A stretch of DNA of 46,901 nt from an uncultured Treponema sp. (GTDB lineage Bacteria > Spirochaetota > Spirochaetia > Treponematales > Treponemataceae), in NCBI GenBank assembly GCA_947167345.1, contig CAMVHR010000022.1, forward strand, positions 1-46,901, given 5' to 3'. A model generated the notes under the pieces. The model did no database searches, was not told where the DNA came from, and saw nothing but the letters and a program-made list of their open reading frames with translations. Shown piece by piece: positions 33,591-41,538 of the stretch (within the stretch, counting starts at the first letter, position 1; every line of letters begins with the position of its first letter). A program made the translations under genes and the position numbers.

Positions 33591-35444
33591 TTAATGGTTA
33601 AAATTTATAGTCTTCACACGCTCCGCAGTATTTAGCGAAGGAAGCTGAAGCTTTACAGTCTTTTTTTCTACAGAACATACGGTGTGAATCACATTAAAAC
33701 CATTGACACCATCATCAAGGACTGCAACAACAGAATATGTTCCGTCAGAAGGAAGAATCTGCTTAGAAACACGCTCTGCAACAAACCATTCTGACTGAAT
33801 CTCTTTCCATTCAAGATGCCTTGCATCATAAGAAAAAGGACGAAGAAGCATTTTCTGAACAGAAGCAAAATCAGCTTTTAGTATTGCATCACGTATACGG
33901 GACGAACTTACCCTAAGACCGTCAACAATAACATCCTCAACCTGTTCAAGGGCAAATGAATGTTCCTGTGCAAACTCCCGTATTGCATTCATATCAAAAG
34001 CACCTTTATAACCGCACCTGAAATCACGGCCTTCAACAAGCCATTTCATATTGCAGTTTTTACGAAGCACTTCCAAAAATGAACTGCCTTCTATTCTACT
34101 GAAATCATCAGAAAAGTCAATCACTACAACAAACGCAATTCCTTTTGCTGTCAAAAGATCAAGTCTCTGATCAAGAACAGAAATATCACCTTCAAAGCCG
34201 TTTTCAAATCCTTTGACAGAATTACGGAATGTTACTACACCAGGAACACAGCCAGTTTTAGACAGGACACAATTCAAAAGTGACTCATGCCCGGCATGGA
34301 TTCCATCAAAGCTACCGACAGTAATTGCGGTGCCCCTGCTCAGCCATTCCACAGGGAACTGACCTTCCGTAAGTTGTGTCCAACTGAACACACGACACCG
34401 AACTTCTTTTTTGCAGGGAACAACAAAACCATAAGACAACCTTTTGTCAGCAAGCTTTATCATGCCTGCAAAAGTCATGTCATCATAAAAAACTGCAATT
34501 TCATCACTCTGAGCTTCCGCTTCAGGGAAATCTATTTTTGAAAACATCTTTCCTGAAAGAGGACGCCCGTTTAAATAAGCTTTTTCATGTTCTTTCTTTA
34601 AGGAATCAGCCTTTAAGCCACAGCGATTTGCAAGTTCCGGGGTAAAGACAAGAAAGTGATTCTTTATGTCCTGTAATTTTTCAGCAGAGTCCTTTTCCTT
34701 ATCGCCCTTATTACTTTCACAAGCAAAACGTTTATCGTTCAGAATGCCGTTTTCAATTGTAAACTCAGGTAACAAGGAATAACATGCAGCTTCCTCTAGA
34801 GAAAACGGACCAACCTGAGTACGACGCAAAGCACTCAAATGTGCACAAGAACCAAGAAATTCTGCCATATCACGAGCAAGAGCACGAATATAAGTACCCT
34901 TTGAACATTCTATCTGTATTAGTGCATAAGCATTCTTATCTACTGCAGTAGGTTCTTTAAAATCCAGTAAAGTGTTGCTGTATACAAAGATTTGACGTGG
35001 CTCCAAAGCAACAGCATTACCATTACGAGCCATATCACTTGCACGCTGTCCGTCAACATGAATTGCCGAAAAGACAGGTGGCACTTGAAGAAGAGCACCT
35101 GTAAACTTTTCACAAGCTTTTTCAACAGCTTCCCTATCAGGCACACAAGAGTTCTTTGTAACAATTCCACAGGGATCCAATGTGTCGGTTTCTGTACCAA
35201 AACAGACAACTGCTAGATATGTCTTTTTAAATCCTGTAACATGGGGAACAAGATGAGTCAGACTGCCACTTAAAACAACAAGCAATCCATCTGCAAAAGA
35301 ATCCAGTGTTCCAGTATGTCCTACTTTTTCTGTATTAAGAGCATGCTTTATGCTCCATAAAGAAGAAAAACTGGTAAGACCAGACTGTTTCGCAAAAGGA
35401 ACAATTCCAGAAGGATTATCAGTCAGTTTCTTTTTCTTTGGCAT
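33591..35444 (-). CDS. truB: TruB-RibF fusion: tRNA Psi55 synthase with FAD-synthetase domain and shrunken kinase part
   Basis: This is a single 617-aa ORF. The N-terminal part (to about 345) is TruB, which makes pseudouridine-55 in tRNA: KVGHTGTLDSFADGLL near 45 has the catalytic Asp, and CSKGTYIRALARDMAE near 190 is typical. From about 355, the RibF nucleotidyltransferase domain follows: TVGSFDGIHAGHESLL near 376 with the HxGH motif, and SSSRIRDAI near 515. RibF normally ends in a riboflavin kinase domain of about 125 residues. Here only about 75 remain, with a fragment like it (ILPSDGTYSVV) but no GxPTAN signature. In other bacteria truB and ribF are adjacent genes, so the fusion arose in place. 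ATG 35444 overlaps rbfA by 26 nt; a TTG at 35453 is an alternative start. Confidence 0.9.
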   Translation of the reverse strand: MPKKKKLTDNPSGIVPFAKQSGLTSFSSLWSIKHALNTEKVGHTGTLDSFADGLLVVLSGSLTHLVPHVTGFKKTYLAVVCFGTETDTLDPCGIVTKNSCVPDREAVEKACEKFTGALLQVPPVFSAIHVDGQRASDMARNGNAVALEPRQIFVYSNTLLDFKEPTAVDKNAYALIQIECSKGTYIRALARDMAEFLGSCAHLSALRRTQVGPFSLEEAACYSLLPEFTIENGILNDKRFACESNKGDKEKDSAEKLQDIKNHFLVFTPELANRCGLKADSLKKEHEKAYLNGRPLSGKMFSKIDFPEAEAQSDEIAVFYDDMTFAGMIKLADKRLSYGFVVPCKKEVRCRVFSWTQLTEGQFPVEWLSRGTAITVGSFDGIHAGHESLLNCVLSKTGCVPGVVTFRNSVKGFENGFEGDISVLDQRLDLLTAKGIAFVVVIDFSDDFSRIEGSSFLEVLRKNCNMKWLVEGRDFRCGYKGAFDMNAIREFAQEHSFALEQVEDVIVDGLRVSSSRIRDAILKADFASVQKMLLRPFSYDARHLEWKEIQSEWFVAERVSKQILPSDGTYSVVAVLDDGVNGFNVIHTVCSVEKKTVKLQLPSLNTAERVKTINFNH

Positions 35445-35790
35445 TTTTTTCAAGTTCGTTCAGTTTCTGCACCATATCATAGCCATCACGCATAGAAAAA
35501 TCAGCTACAAATGTCAGCTTTGGAAATTTATAGATGCTCAACTTTTTTGCAATGCTGGATTGAATAAACCCAGCAGCACTTTGCAAGCCCTGAACTCCAC
35601 GCTTTACAGCGTTTTCATCCATGAAAGAAGAGACAAATACTTTTGCATAAGCAAGATCCCCGGCAACTTCCACACGGTTAATGGTCAAAAACTCATTAAC
35701 ACGAGGGTCTTTTATTTCATGCCGAAGAATCATGTTAGCAATTTCCTGCTTAAGCTGTTCTCCAAGACGAATTAACCTAAACTGCCCCAT
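35419..35790 (-). CDS. rbfA: 30S ribosome-binding factor A
   Basis: This 123-aa factor acts in late maturation of the 30S subunit and 16S rRNA 5' end. The KH-like fold landmarks are RLGEQLKQEIANMILR at the N-terminus, VNEFLTINRVEVAGDLAYAKVFVS in the centre, and LTFVADFSMRDGYDMVQKLNEL at the C-terminus. Its ATG overlaps the infB stop (TAATG), and truB begins inside its 3' end. Length is usual for the family. Confidence 0.96.
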   Translation of the reverse strand: MGQFRLIRLGEQLKQEIANMILRHEIKDPRVNEFLTINRVEVAGDLAYAKVFVSSFMDENAVKRGVQGLQSAAGFIQSSIAKKLSIYKFPKLTFVADFSMRDGYDMVQKLNELEKNAKEKETD

Positions 35791-38690
35791 TAGTTAGCTT
35801 CTCCGCTTTCTTCTGCATCTTTACGAGCAGCTTCTTTTGCCCAGTCCTCTGGAGACTGAATCTGATCAGCTCTGGCAGCTTCAGCCTTACGTTCCTTGCC
35901 AGCTTCTTTTGCAGCCTTTTCAGAAAGCTGCTGTTCCTGCTTTTCTGCAAGTGCCTTTGCAGCAGCTGCAGCTTCACGCTGTGCAGAGCGTTTTTCCATC
36001 TCAGCACGTTCATCAACAAGAGTGTCTCCAAGCTTTCTGGCTACTTCAACAAATTCAAATGCTTCAATTACATCGCCTTCCTGAATGTCCTGCCAGTTTT
36101 CAATGCCAAGACCACATTCATAACCGGCACGAACTTCTTTTGCGTCTTCCTTAAAGCGTTTAAGAGAGCCAACCTTTCCTGTAAACTTAACAACACCGTC
36201 ACGGATAAGGTTTACATTGCTTGTGCGCTTGATGATACCATCTGTAACATAACAACCTGCAATAATACCAATCTTTGGAACCTTGAAAGTGTTGCGTACT
36301 TCGAGTGTACCAGTAACTTCTTCTTTTGTGTCAGGCTTAAGCATTCCTTCCATAGCCTGCTTAATTTCTTCAACACAACGATAAATGATATTATATTTGC
36401 GGATTTCAACCTTTTCCTGATCAGCAAGAGCCTTAGCCTTTGCTGTAGGTCTAACGTTAAATCCAATTATGATTGCATTGTCATCGGCAGCTGCAAGTGT
36501 AACATCGCTTTCATTGATTGCACCTGCACTTGAATGAATGACTACAAGGCGGATGTCTTTTGTAGAAAGCTTTTCAAGAGAAGTCTTAAGGGCTTCTGCA
36601 CTACCCTGCAAGTCTGCCTTAATGATAACCTTGAATTCCTTAATTTCATTCTGTTCAATTGTAGAATAAAGGTTTTCAAGAGTAACCTTCTTGACAGCCT
36701 TTGCATCTTCAAAACGCTTAAGTTCCTGACGTTTTGCAGCGAATGCACGAGCTTCCTTTTCAGATTCCGTTACCTGAAAAGGATCTCCGGCATTAGGCAT
36801 AGACTCAATGCCAAGAACTTCAACTGGCATAGAAGGACCAGCTTCCTTTATCTTAACACCGCGGTCATTGAAAATAGCACGTACACGACCAGAATAAATG
36901 CCCGCAACAAAAGGATCTCCTGTATGGAGAGTACCGCGCTGAACAACAACAGAAGCAACAACACCGCGTCCCTGATCAATTCTAGATTCAATAACTCTAC
37001 CTTCTGCGCGAGAGTTATACGGAGACTTTAATTCAAGCATTTCTGCCTGCAATAAGATTGCATCAAGAAGATCATCAATACCTTCTTTTTTAAGGGCAGA
37101 AATATTTACATACTGTGTATCACCACCCCAAGCTTCTGGGGTAAGACCATTTTCTGACAACTGAGTCATAACACGGTCAGGATTTGCATCAGGCTTATCA
37201 ATCTTGTTTACAGCAACAATAATCGGAACTTTTGCATCCTTTGCATGGTGAATGGCTTCAAGAGTCTGAGGCATTACACCGTCATCTGCCGCAACTACAA
37301 GAACAACAATATCCGTAATCTGAGCACCACGGGCACGCATCATTGTAAAGGCTTCATGACCAGGAGTGTCAAGGAACGTTATGTCTCCCTTAGGAGTAGA
37401 AACCATGTAAGCACCAATCTTCTGCGTAATTCCGCCTGCTTCACCTTCTGCAACATGTGCGTTTCGGATTGCATCAAGGGTCTTTGTCTTACCATGGTCA
37501 ACATGTCCCATGACCGTAACAATCGGAGGACGTACTGAAATGTCCTCTTCACTACCTTCATCACTTTCAATGACAGTTTCGTCATAAAGGCTTACGATAT
37601 GAACCTTACAATTGTATTCAGATGCAAGAATTGTTGCCGTATCACTATCGATGGACTGGTTGATTGTAACCATCATGCCCATTGACATGAGTTTTGCAAT
37701 GATTTCTCCGGCCTTAAGGTTCATCTTCTTTGCAAGATCTGATACTGAAATAGTATCCATGATATCGATCTGCTCTGGAACAGCACTTACAGGAGTATCA
37801 TGCTTTTTGTTCTGATAAAGCTCTTCTTCCTTGAAAGCTTCTTCCTGCTCTTTATGGCTGTATACCTGTTTTTTACCCTTAAACTGCTTTTTTGCAGGAG
37901 CTTTATTTCCCTGCATTGCACCAGCATCGCCAAATGAAGGCTTTGGACCTCCGAAGGTACCAGGACGACTAAATCCAGGTCTTCCCTGTCCGCCCTGACC
38001 ATTATTGTTGTAGCCGTTGCGGTTGTTAAATCCAGGCCTTCCCTGTCCGCCCTGACCATTATTGTTGTAGCCGCTGCGGTTGTTAAATCCAGGCCTTCCC
38101 TGTCCGCCCTGACCATTACTGTTGTAGCCGTTACGGTTGTTCCAGCCTCCGGTACGTTCCCTATTCTGATAGCCTTCACGGGCCTGAGCACCAGTAAATC
38201 CAGAACCACCACGCCTGTTATTATTGTTATAATAACCACCCGACCGATTTGTACGAGAGCCTCCACTTAAGTTTCCGGCCTTTACATTCGGACGAGCTGT
38301 ATTCAGTACAAATGTTGAATTTTTATTTTCTGTGCGAGGCTTGTCTTTCTGAGGAGCAACTTTATCTGAAGGAGCTTTCTTTTCTTTATCTGCTTCCTGA
38401 TTCTGAGCAGGAGCAACCTGCTTTACATCAGCAGACTCTGCTGACGCTACCGTTTTTGCTGATGCAGTCGGCTTTACAGGCTGCTCTTTTGGTACAGGAG
38501 CTACGCTCTCTTCCTGTTTAGCGGATGATTCAGCAGCCTTTTTTACCACGACACGGACGTTCTTATCCTTGTCCTTTGGTGCAGAATTCGGTTTCCGCTT
38601 AATTACCACCACCTTTTTCTTAGGCTGAGAACTTGTTTCTTCTTTCTTGTGCAAAACAAAATCTACTTTCTTTTCTGCTTCATCCGCCAT
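35790..38690 (-). CDS. infB: Translation initiation factor IF-2 with Asn/Gly-rich repeat region
   Basis: This 966-aa GTPase positions initiator tRNA on the 30S subunit. The Lys/Ala/Glu-rich N-terminus (to about 150) and an Arg/Asn/Gly/Gln-rich segment (about 150-270) with three 19-residue repeats precede the IF2_N domain (ISVSDLAKKMNLKAGEIIAKLMSMG, about 310). The G domain has GHVDHGKT near 400, DTPGHEAF and NKID. Domains II-IV follow to residue about 900, and there is a charged C-terminal tail of about 60 residues. The ribosome site is AAGGA. It is 14 nt downstream of nusA; the ylxR and ylxQ genes often found between them are absent. Confidence 0.97.
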   Translation of the reverse strand: MADEAEKKVDFVLHKKEETSSQPKKKVVVIKRKPNSAPKDKDKNVRVVVKKAAESSAKQEESVAPVPKEQPVKPTASAKTVASAESADVKQVAPAQNQEADKEKKAPSDKVAPQKDKPRTENKNSTFVLNTARPNVKAGNLSGGSRTNRSGGYYNNNNRRGGSGFTGAQAREGYQNRERTGGWNNRNGYNSNGQGGQGRPGFNNRSGYNNNGQGGQGRPGFNNRNGYNNNGQGGQGRPGFSRPGTFGGPKPSFGDAGAMQGNKAPAKKQFKGKKQVYSHKEQEEAFKEEELYQNKKHDTPVSAVPEQIDIMDTISVSDLAKKMNLKAGEIIAKLMSMGMMVTINQSIDSDTATILASEYNCKVHIVSLYDETVIESDEGSEEDISVRPPIVTVMGHVDHGKTKTLDAIRNAHVAEGEAGGITQKIGAYMVSTPKGDITFLDTPGHEAFTMMRARGAQITDIVVLVVAADDGVMPQTLEAIHHAKDAKVPIIVAVNKIDKPDANPDRVMTQLSENGLTPEAWGGDTQYVNISALKKEGIDDLLDAILLQAEMLELKSPYNSRAEGRVIESRIDQGRGVVASVVVQRGTLHTGDPFVAGIYSGRVRAIFNDRGVKIKEAGPSMPVEVLGIESMPNAGDPFQVTESEKEARAFAAKRQELKRFEDAKAVKKVTLENLYSTIEQNEIKEFKVIIKADLQGSAEALKTSLEKLSTKDIRLVVIHSSAGAINESDVTLAAADDNAIIIGFNVRPTAKAKALADQEKVEIRKYNIIYRCVEEIKQAMEGMLKPDTKEEVTGTLEVRNTFKVPKIGIIAGCYVTDGIIKRTSNVNLIRDGVVKFTGKVGSLKRFKEDAKEVRAGYECGLGIENWQDIQEGDVIEAFEFVEVARKLGDTLVDERAEMEKRSAQREAAAAAKALAEKQEQQLSEKAAKEAGKERKAEAARADQIQSPEDWAKEAARKDAEESGEAN
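37971..38141 (-). repeat. Three in-frame 57-bp repeats inside infB
   Basis: Units 37971-38027, 38028-38084 and 38085-38141 are nearly identical and each encode about 19 residues ending in GQGGQGRPGF, preceded by NNRNGYNNN. They encode a low-complexity RGG/Asn-rich segment. The number of copies may vary between strains because the repeat is almost perfect at DNA level. Confidence 0.9.
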
Positions 38691-38704
38691 AACTATAGTT
38701 TTCC

Positions 38705-40189
38705 TTACTCCTCTTCAAATTCTAATTCAGCACCGCACTTAGGACATTTGGACATGTCTGGAGAAATTTCCGTATTGCATACAGGGCAATAGTACTTTTC
38801 ATCCTCTTCTTCAGAGTCTGCAACAGGTTCAGTTTCAGAAGTTTCGCCCTCACCTTCAGCATCAGACTCTTCCTCTCCGTCCGCTTCCTCAAATACTACA
38901 TTTTCATTTATAATAGCATTTACGGCATCAACTTCTTCAGCTGTAACGCCCTCAACCTCATAAACACTTCCATCTTCGACTGCATCAAGGAATACTTCAA
39001 TATCCTCAATTCCAGCACCAGCAAGCTTTTCCGCAACTTTCTGATCAACACCAGGCAACTGCGATACATTAACAATAACCTCGTTCTCTGAAACCTCAGA
39101 GCCAGCAAAAAGCTGTTCTGCAGCCATGCGTGAATCTGTCTCTGTAAGATCCATCTCAGCCGCCTGCTCTTCCGTCTTAACGTCAATGTTCCAGTCGCAC
39201 AAGCGGTTTGCAAGACGGACATTAAGTCCCTGCTTACCGATTGCAAGTGAGAACTGGCTTTCCGAAACAATCGCAAGAACTTCTTTCTTTTCCTTATCAA
39301 GAATAACAACTCTCTTTACTTCTGCAGGAAGAAGAGCATTCTTTATGAATTCATGAGGATCTTCATCATACTTCAAGACATCAATCTTTTCGCTTTCAAG
39401 TTCCCTAATAACATTCTGAATGCGAACACCCTTAAGTCCAACACAAGCTCCTACAGGGTCTACATCAGACTTGTTGGAATACACTGCAATCTTAGTACGA
39501 TAGCCCGGCTCACGAACAGTCTTGTATACAGAAATAGTCTTATCCTGAATTTCAGGAACTTCAAGTTCAAGAAGATTCTGAACAAATTTAGGATCTGTAC
39601 GGCTCAGCACCAACTGAATGCCGTTCGATGTCTTCTTTATGTCAACCAGCAACGCACGAATGCGTTCATTTACTTCAAATGCCTCACGAGGACTCTGATA
39701 CTTGACAGGCAGAACAGCCTCAACCTTGCCAACATCAATAAAGATGTTTCCGTTCCTCTCGCGCTGATATGTACCAGCCTTTATCTGTCCGATCTGGCTC
39801 TTATATTCATTATACAGAGTATCCTTGAAACTTTCGTTCAAAGCCTGATGTGCAGTCTGCTTTCCTGTTGAAACTGCAGAACGTGCAAAGGTATGAGGGT
39901 CAATTTCAATGTCAATTTCATCACCCACGGCACATTCGCTGCTAAGCTTCAAAGCTTCTTCAAGTTCAATTTCCTGAGACGGATCATATACACCGTCTAC
40001 AATAACCTTGCGTGAATAAACTTTTACATCTGACAAACCTTCGTCAAATTTTACAATACAATTTTCGGCAGTACCAAAAGTTCTTTTATATGCCGCCTTT
40101 ATTGCGTTTTCAATCGTCTGCTTGATTGACTCCTCGCTCATTCCCTTTTCAGACTGAAGAGCACGGATTGCATCTGCCATTTCTGACAT
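38705..40189 (-). CDS. nusA: Transcription factor NusA with acidic tail and C-terminal zinc ribbon
   Basis: This 494-aa RNA polymerase-binding elongation/termination factor has the N-terminal domain (to about 130), S1 domain (IKAGTYQRERNGNIFIDVGKVEAVLP, about 138), and two KH domains (DPVGACVGLKGVRIQNVIREL near 235; SLAIGKQGLNVRLANRL near 320). A helix-hairpin-helix unit (LPGVDQKVAEKLAGAGIEDIE, about 385) replaces the E. coli-type acidic repeats. Then comes an acidic linker (about 435-464), and the last 30 residues form CPVC-10-CPKC (Cys 468, 471, 482, 485), a rubredoxin-like zinc ribbon not part of standard NusA. A GGGAGA ribosome site precedes the start; it follows rimP by 12 nt. Confidence 0.95.
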   Translation of the reverse strand: MSEMADAIRALQSEKGMSEESIKQTIENAIKAAYKRTFGTAENCIVKFDEGLSDVKVYSRKVIVDGVYDPSQEIELEEALKLSSECAVGDEIDIEIDPHTFARSAVSTGKQTAHQALNESFKDTLYNEYKSQIGQIKAGTYQRERNGNIFIDVGKVEAVLPVKYQSPREAFEVNERIRALLVDIKKTSNGIQLVLSRTDPKFVQNLLELEVPEIQDKTISVYKTVREPGYRTKIAVYSNKSDVDPVGACVGLKGVRIQNVIRELESEKIDVLKYDEDPHEFIKNALLPAEVKRVVILDKEKKEVLAIVSESQFSLAIGKQGLNVRLANRLCDWNIDVKTEEQAAEMDLTETDSRMAAEQLFAGSEVSENEVIVNVSQLPGVDQKVAEKLAGAGIEDIEVFLDAVEDGSVYEVEGVTAEEVDAVNAIINENVVFEEADGEEESDAEGEGETSETEPVADSEEEDEKYYCPVCNTEISPDMSKCPKCGAELEFEEE

Positions 40190-40201
40190 ATCAAGTCTCC
40201 C

Positions 40202-40669
40202 TTACAAATGTATAAATTTTGCTTTTGCAATATCGTTATAGGCAATGGTCTTGTCACCATCAGCCTCAGTTTCCAACGTAACCTGCACGTCATCGGAAGA
40301 TTTTATTTTTCCACGTACCCAGTCACTGATATTCTTGTCCCAGACTCGGATTTCCCTACCTGTAAAGCAGCTGAACTCAGCGGCATTCTTTATGTTGCGT
40401 TCAAGCCCCGGAGAACACACTTCCATCATGATATCATCCTCACTCTTTCCAAGAAGAGAAAGAAGTTTTGGCTGCAATGCATGATGGACTTTTGAACAGT
40501 CCGAAACACCTATATCTTTTGAAGGATCTTTAGAAGCAATTACCGCTGTAATTCTTACCATGCCATTCTGAGGCACAATCTGCAGCTCAACCAGCACAAA
40601 GCCGATATCTGCTACAACCGATGCACATTCCTTGAAGTTGGGAATTGTATCGTGAGAAATGTAGTTCAA
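40202..40669 (-). CDS. rimP: Ribosome maturation factor RimP
   Basis: This protein of about 155 aa promotes 30S subunit assembly. Landmarks are VLVELQIVPQNGMVRITAVIASKD in the N-terminal domain, EVCSPGLERNIKNAAEF (the family's VSSPGLDRPL element) near 100, and the C-terminal Sm-like domain. A TTG start at 40669 is chosen because AGAGG stands 6 nt before it. An in-frame ATG at 40717 would add 16 mostly hydrophobic residues, but it lies in the loop of an intrinsic terminator hairpin and has no ribosome site. It is the first gene of the rimP-nusA-infB-rbfA-truB/ribF-rpsO-pnp operon. Confidence 0.93.
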   Translation of the reverse strand: MNYISHDTIPNFKECASVVADIGFVLVELQIVPQNGMVRITAVIASKDPSKDIGVSDCSKVHHALQPKLLSLLGKSEDDIMMEVCSPGLERNIKNAAEFSCFTGREIRVWDKNISDWVRGKIKSSDDVQVTLETEADGDKTIAYNDIAKAKFIHL

Positions 40670-40703
40670 TAGAAACCTCTGAAAAAAAATCGACAGTTGA
40701 AAA

Positions 40704-40730
40704 AAAAAGAGCCTCATGCAGGCTCTTTTT
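40704..40730. terminator. Intrinsic terminator in the rimP operon leader, likely attenuator
   Basis: AAAAAGAGCC (40704-40713) pairs perfectly with GGCTCTTTTT (40721-40730), loop TCATGCA, with T-runs on both strands. On the minus strand it lies between the rimP promoter (40753-40781) and the rimP start (40669), so it must be read through for operon expression. It may also end rluA transcription. Confidence 0.88.
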
Positions 40731-40733
40731 TAA

Positions 40734-40755
40734 ATTCTTTATAATTAAAAAGAAT
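40734..40755 (-). promoter_or_regulatory. Small inverted repeat at the rimP operon transcript start
   Basis: ATTCTTT (40734-40740) and AAAGAAT (40749-40755) are a perfect 7-bp dyad with an 8-bp loop that overlaps the -10 box. It could be a protein site or a 5'-end hairpin; this is weak evidence. Confidence 0.35.
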
Positions 40756-40781
40756 ATACCATTTCTCCATTACAGTGTCAA
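40753..40781 (-). promoter_or_regulatory. Strong promoter of the rimP-nusA operon
   Basis: On the minus strand: consensus TTGACA (40781-40776), 17 bp, TATATT (40758-40753). Start expected near 40746, only about 16 nt before the terminator hairpin. Confidence 0.75.
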
Positions 40782-40837
40782 TAGACAAGGAAACAGGTTT
40801 TTATATTTTTCATTACTTTCTGCCGATATATCAGCAT

Positions 40838-41500
40838 TCAGCAGTCTCTAAAATGTTCAGGAAGAGGAATCTCAAATGTACGAGCAGTTCCTTCAACAGG
40901 AATGGTAAGGCGAATGGCAGCAAGCTGAAGCTTTTTTATGCCACACTTACGCAAAATCTTATTCACCTTAAAGTTTCCGTGCTGATCATCAGCAGCAAGA
41001 GGTGCTCCAGCCTTTGCCATCTGAATGCGAATCTGATGCATGCGCCCTGTTCCAAGCGTAATATGAACAAGACTCAACTCCACAGGTTCAAAATCTGAAT
41101 TCGGCGCAGAAACTGACCATGTTTTTTCAACTTCGTAAAAAGTCTGGGCTTCCTGCACCTTTCCGTGGGCTTCAACCGTACCAGAAAGCACCCCCTTTTT
41201 TCTATGATTTCCATTTACTACAGGACATCCTATGCATACGGCATAATATTCTTTCTTTACCTGATCTGTCGAAATAAGTCGAATCCATTTTGACGCTGCG
41301 GCAGCATTTTTTGCAACAATAAGTATACCGGCAGTCTCCTTATCCAGACGATGCACAAGATGAACCTTATACCCCATCTGCTCGGACAGAGTTTCGTCCA
41401 AAGGATGAGAAATGCCGACTCCACCTTGTACCGAAATGCCACTAGGTTTGTTTATCAAGAGAATCTCAGAGTTTTCATACAATATGGAAAAAGGCTTCAT
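40838..41500 (-). CDS. RluA-family RNA pseudouridine synthase
   Basis: This 220-aa enzyme isomerises uridine to pseudouridine in rRNA or tRNA. The catalytic motif HRLDKETAGILIVAKN is near residue 50, with Asp as nucleophile, and HQIRIQMAKAGAPLAADDQHG near 155 is the second family signature. It lacks an S4 domain and is shorter than RluC/D, resembling RluA/TruC-like stand-alone domains; the substrate cannot be assigned. A TTGTCA-17-TATTAT promoter ends 9 nt before the ATG, and no Shine-Dalgarno is seen. Confidence 0.93.
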   Translation of the reverse strand: MKPFSILYENSEILLINKPSGISVQGGVGISHPLDETLSEQMGYKVHLVHRLDKETAGILIVAKNAAAASKWIRLISTDQVKKEYYAVCIGCPVVNGNHRKKGVLSGTVEAHGKVQEAQTFYEVEKTWSVSAPNSDFEPVELSLVHITLGTGRMHQIRIQMAKAGAPLAADDQHGNFKVNKILRKCGIKKLQLAAIRLTIPVEGTARTFEIPLPEHFRDC

Positions 41501-41509
41501 TTGCCGAAT

Positions 41510-41538
41510 ATAATATAAAAGGTGGCGAAAAATGACAA
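41510..41538 (-). promoter_or_regulatory. Promoter of the rluA-like gene (near-leaderless)
   Basis: On the minus strand: TTGTCA (41538-41533), 17 bp, TATTAT (41515-41510), 9 nt, ATG at 41500. It overlaps the start codon of the divergent gene, and a consensus TATAAT for that gene lies at 41509-41514. Confidence 0.6.

Noticed and set aside
35419..35453. Programmed frameshift joining rbfA to truB at the A-run
   Set aside because: truB lies in the +1 frame relative to rbfA and the A-run does not fit the usual -1 heptamer; simple translational coupling explains the overlap.
36534..37031. Plus-strand ORF opposite infB
   Set aside because: Shadow of the IF-2 GTPase-to-C-terminal coding region; no domain or initiation signal.
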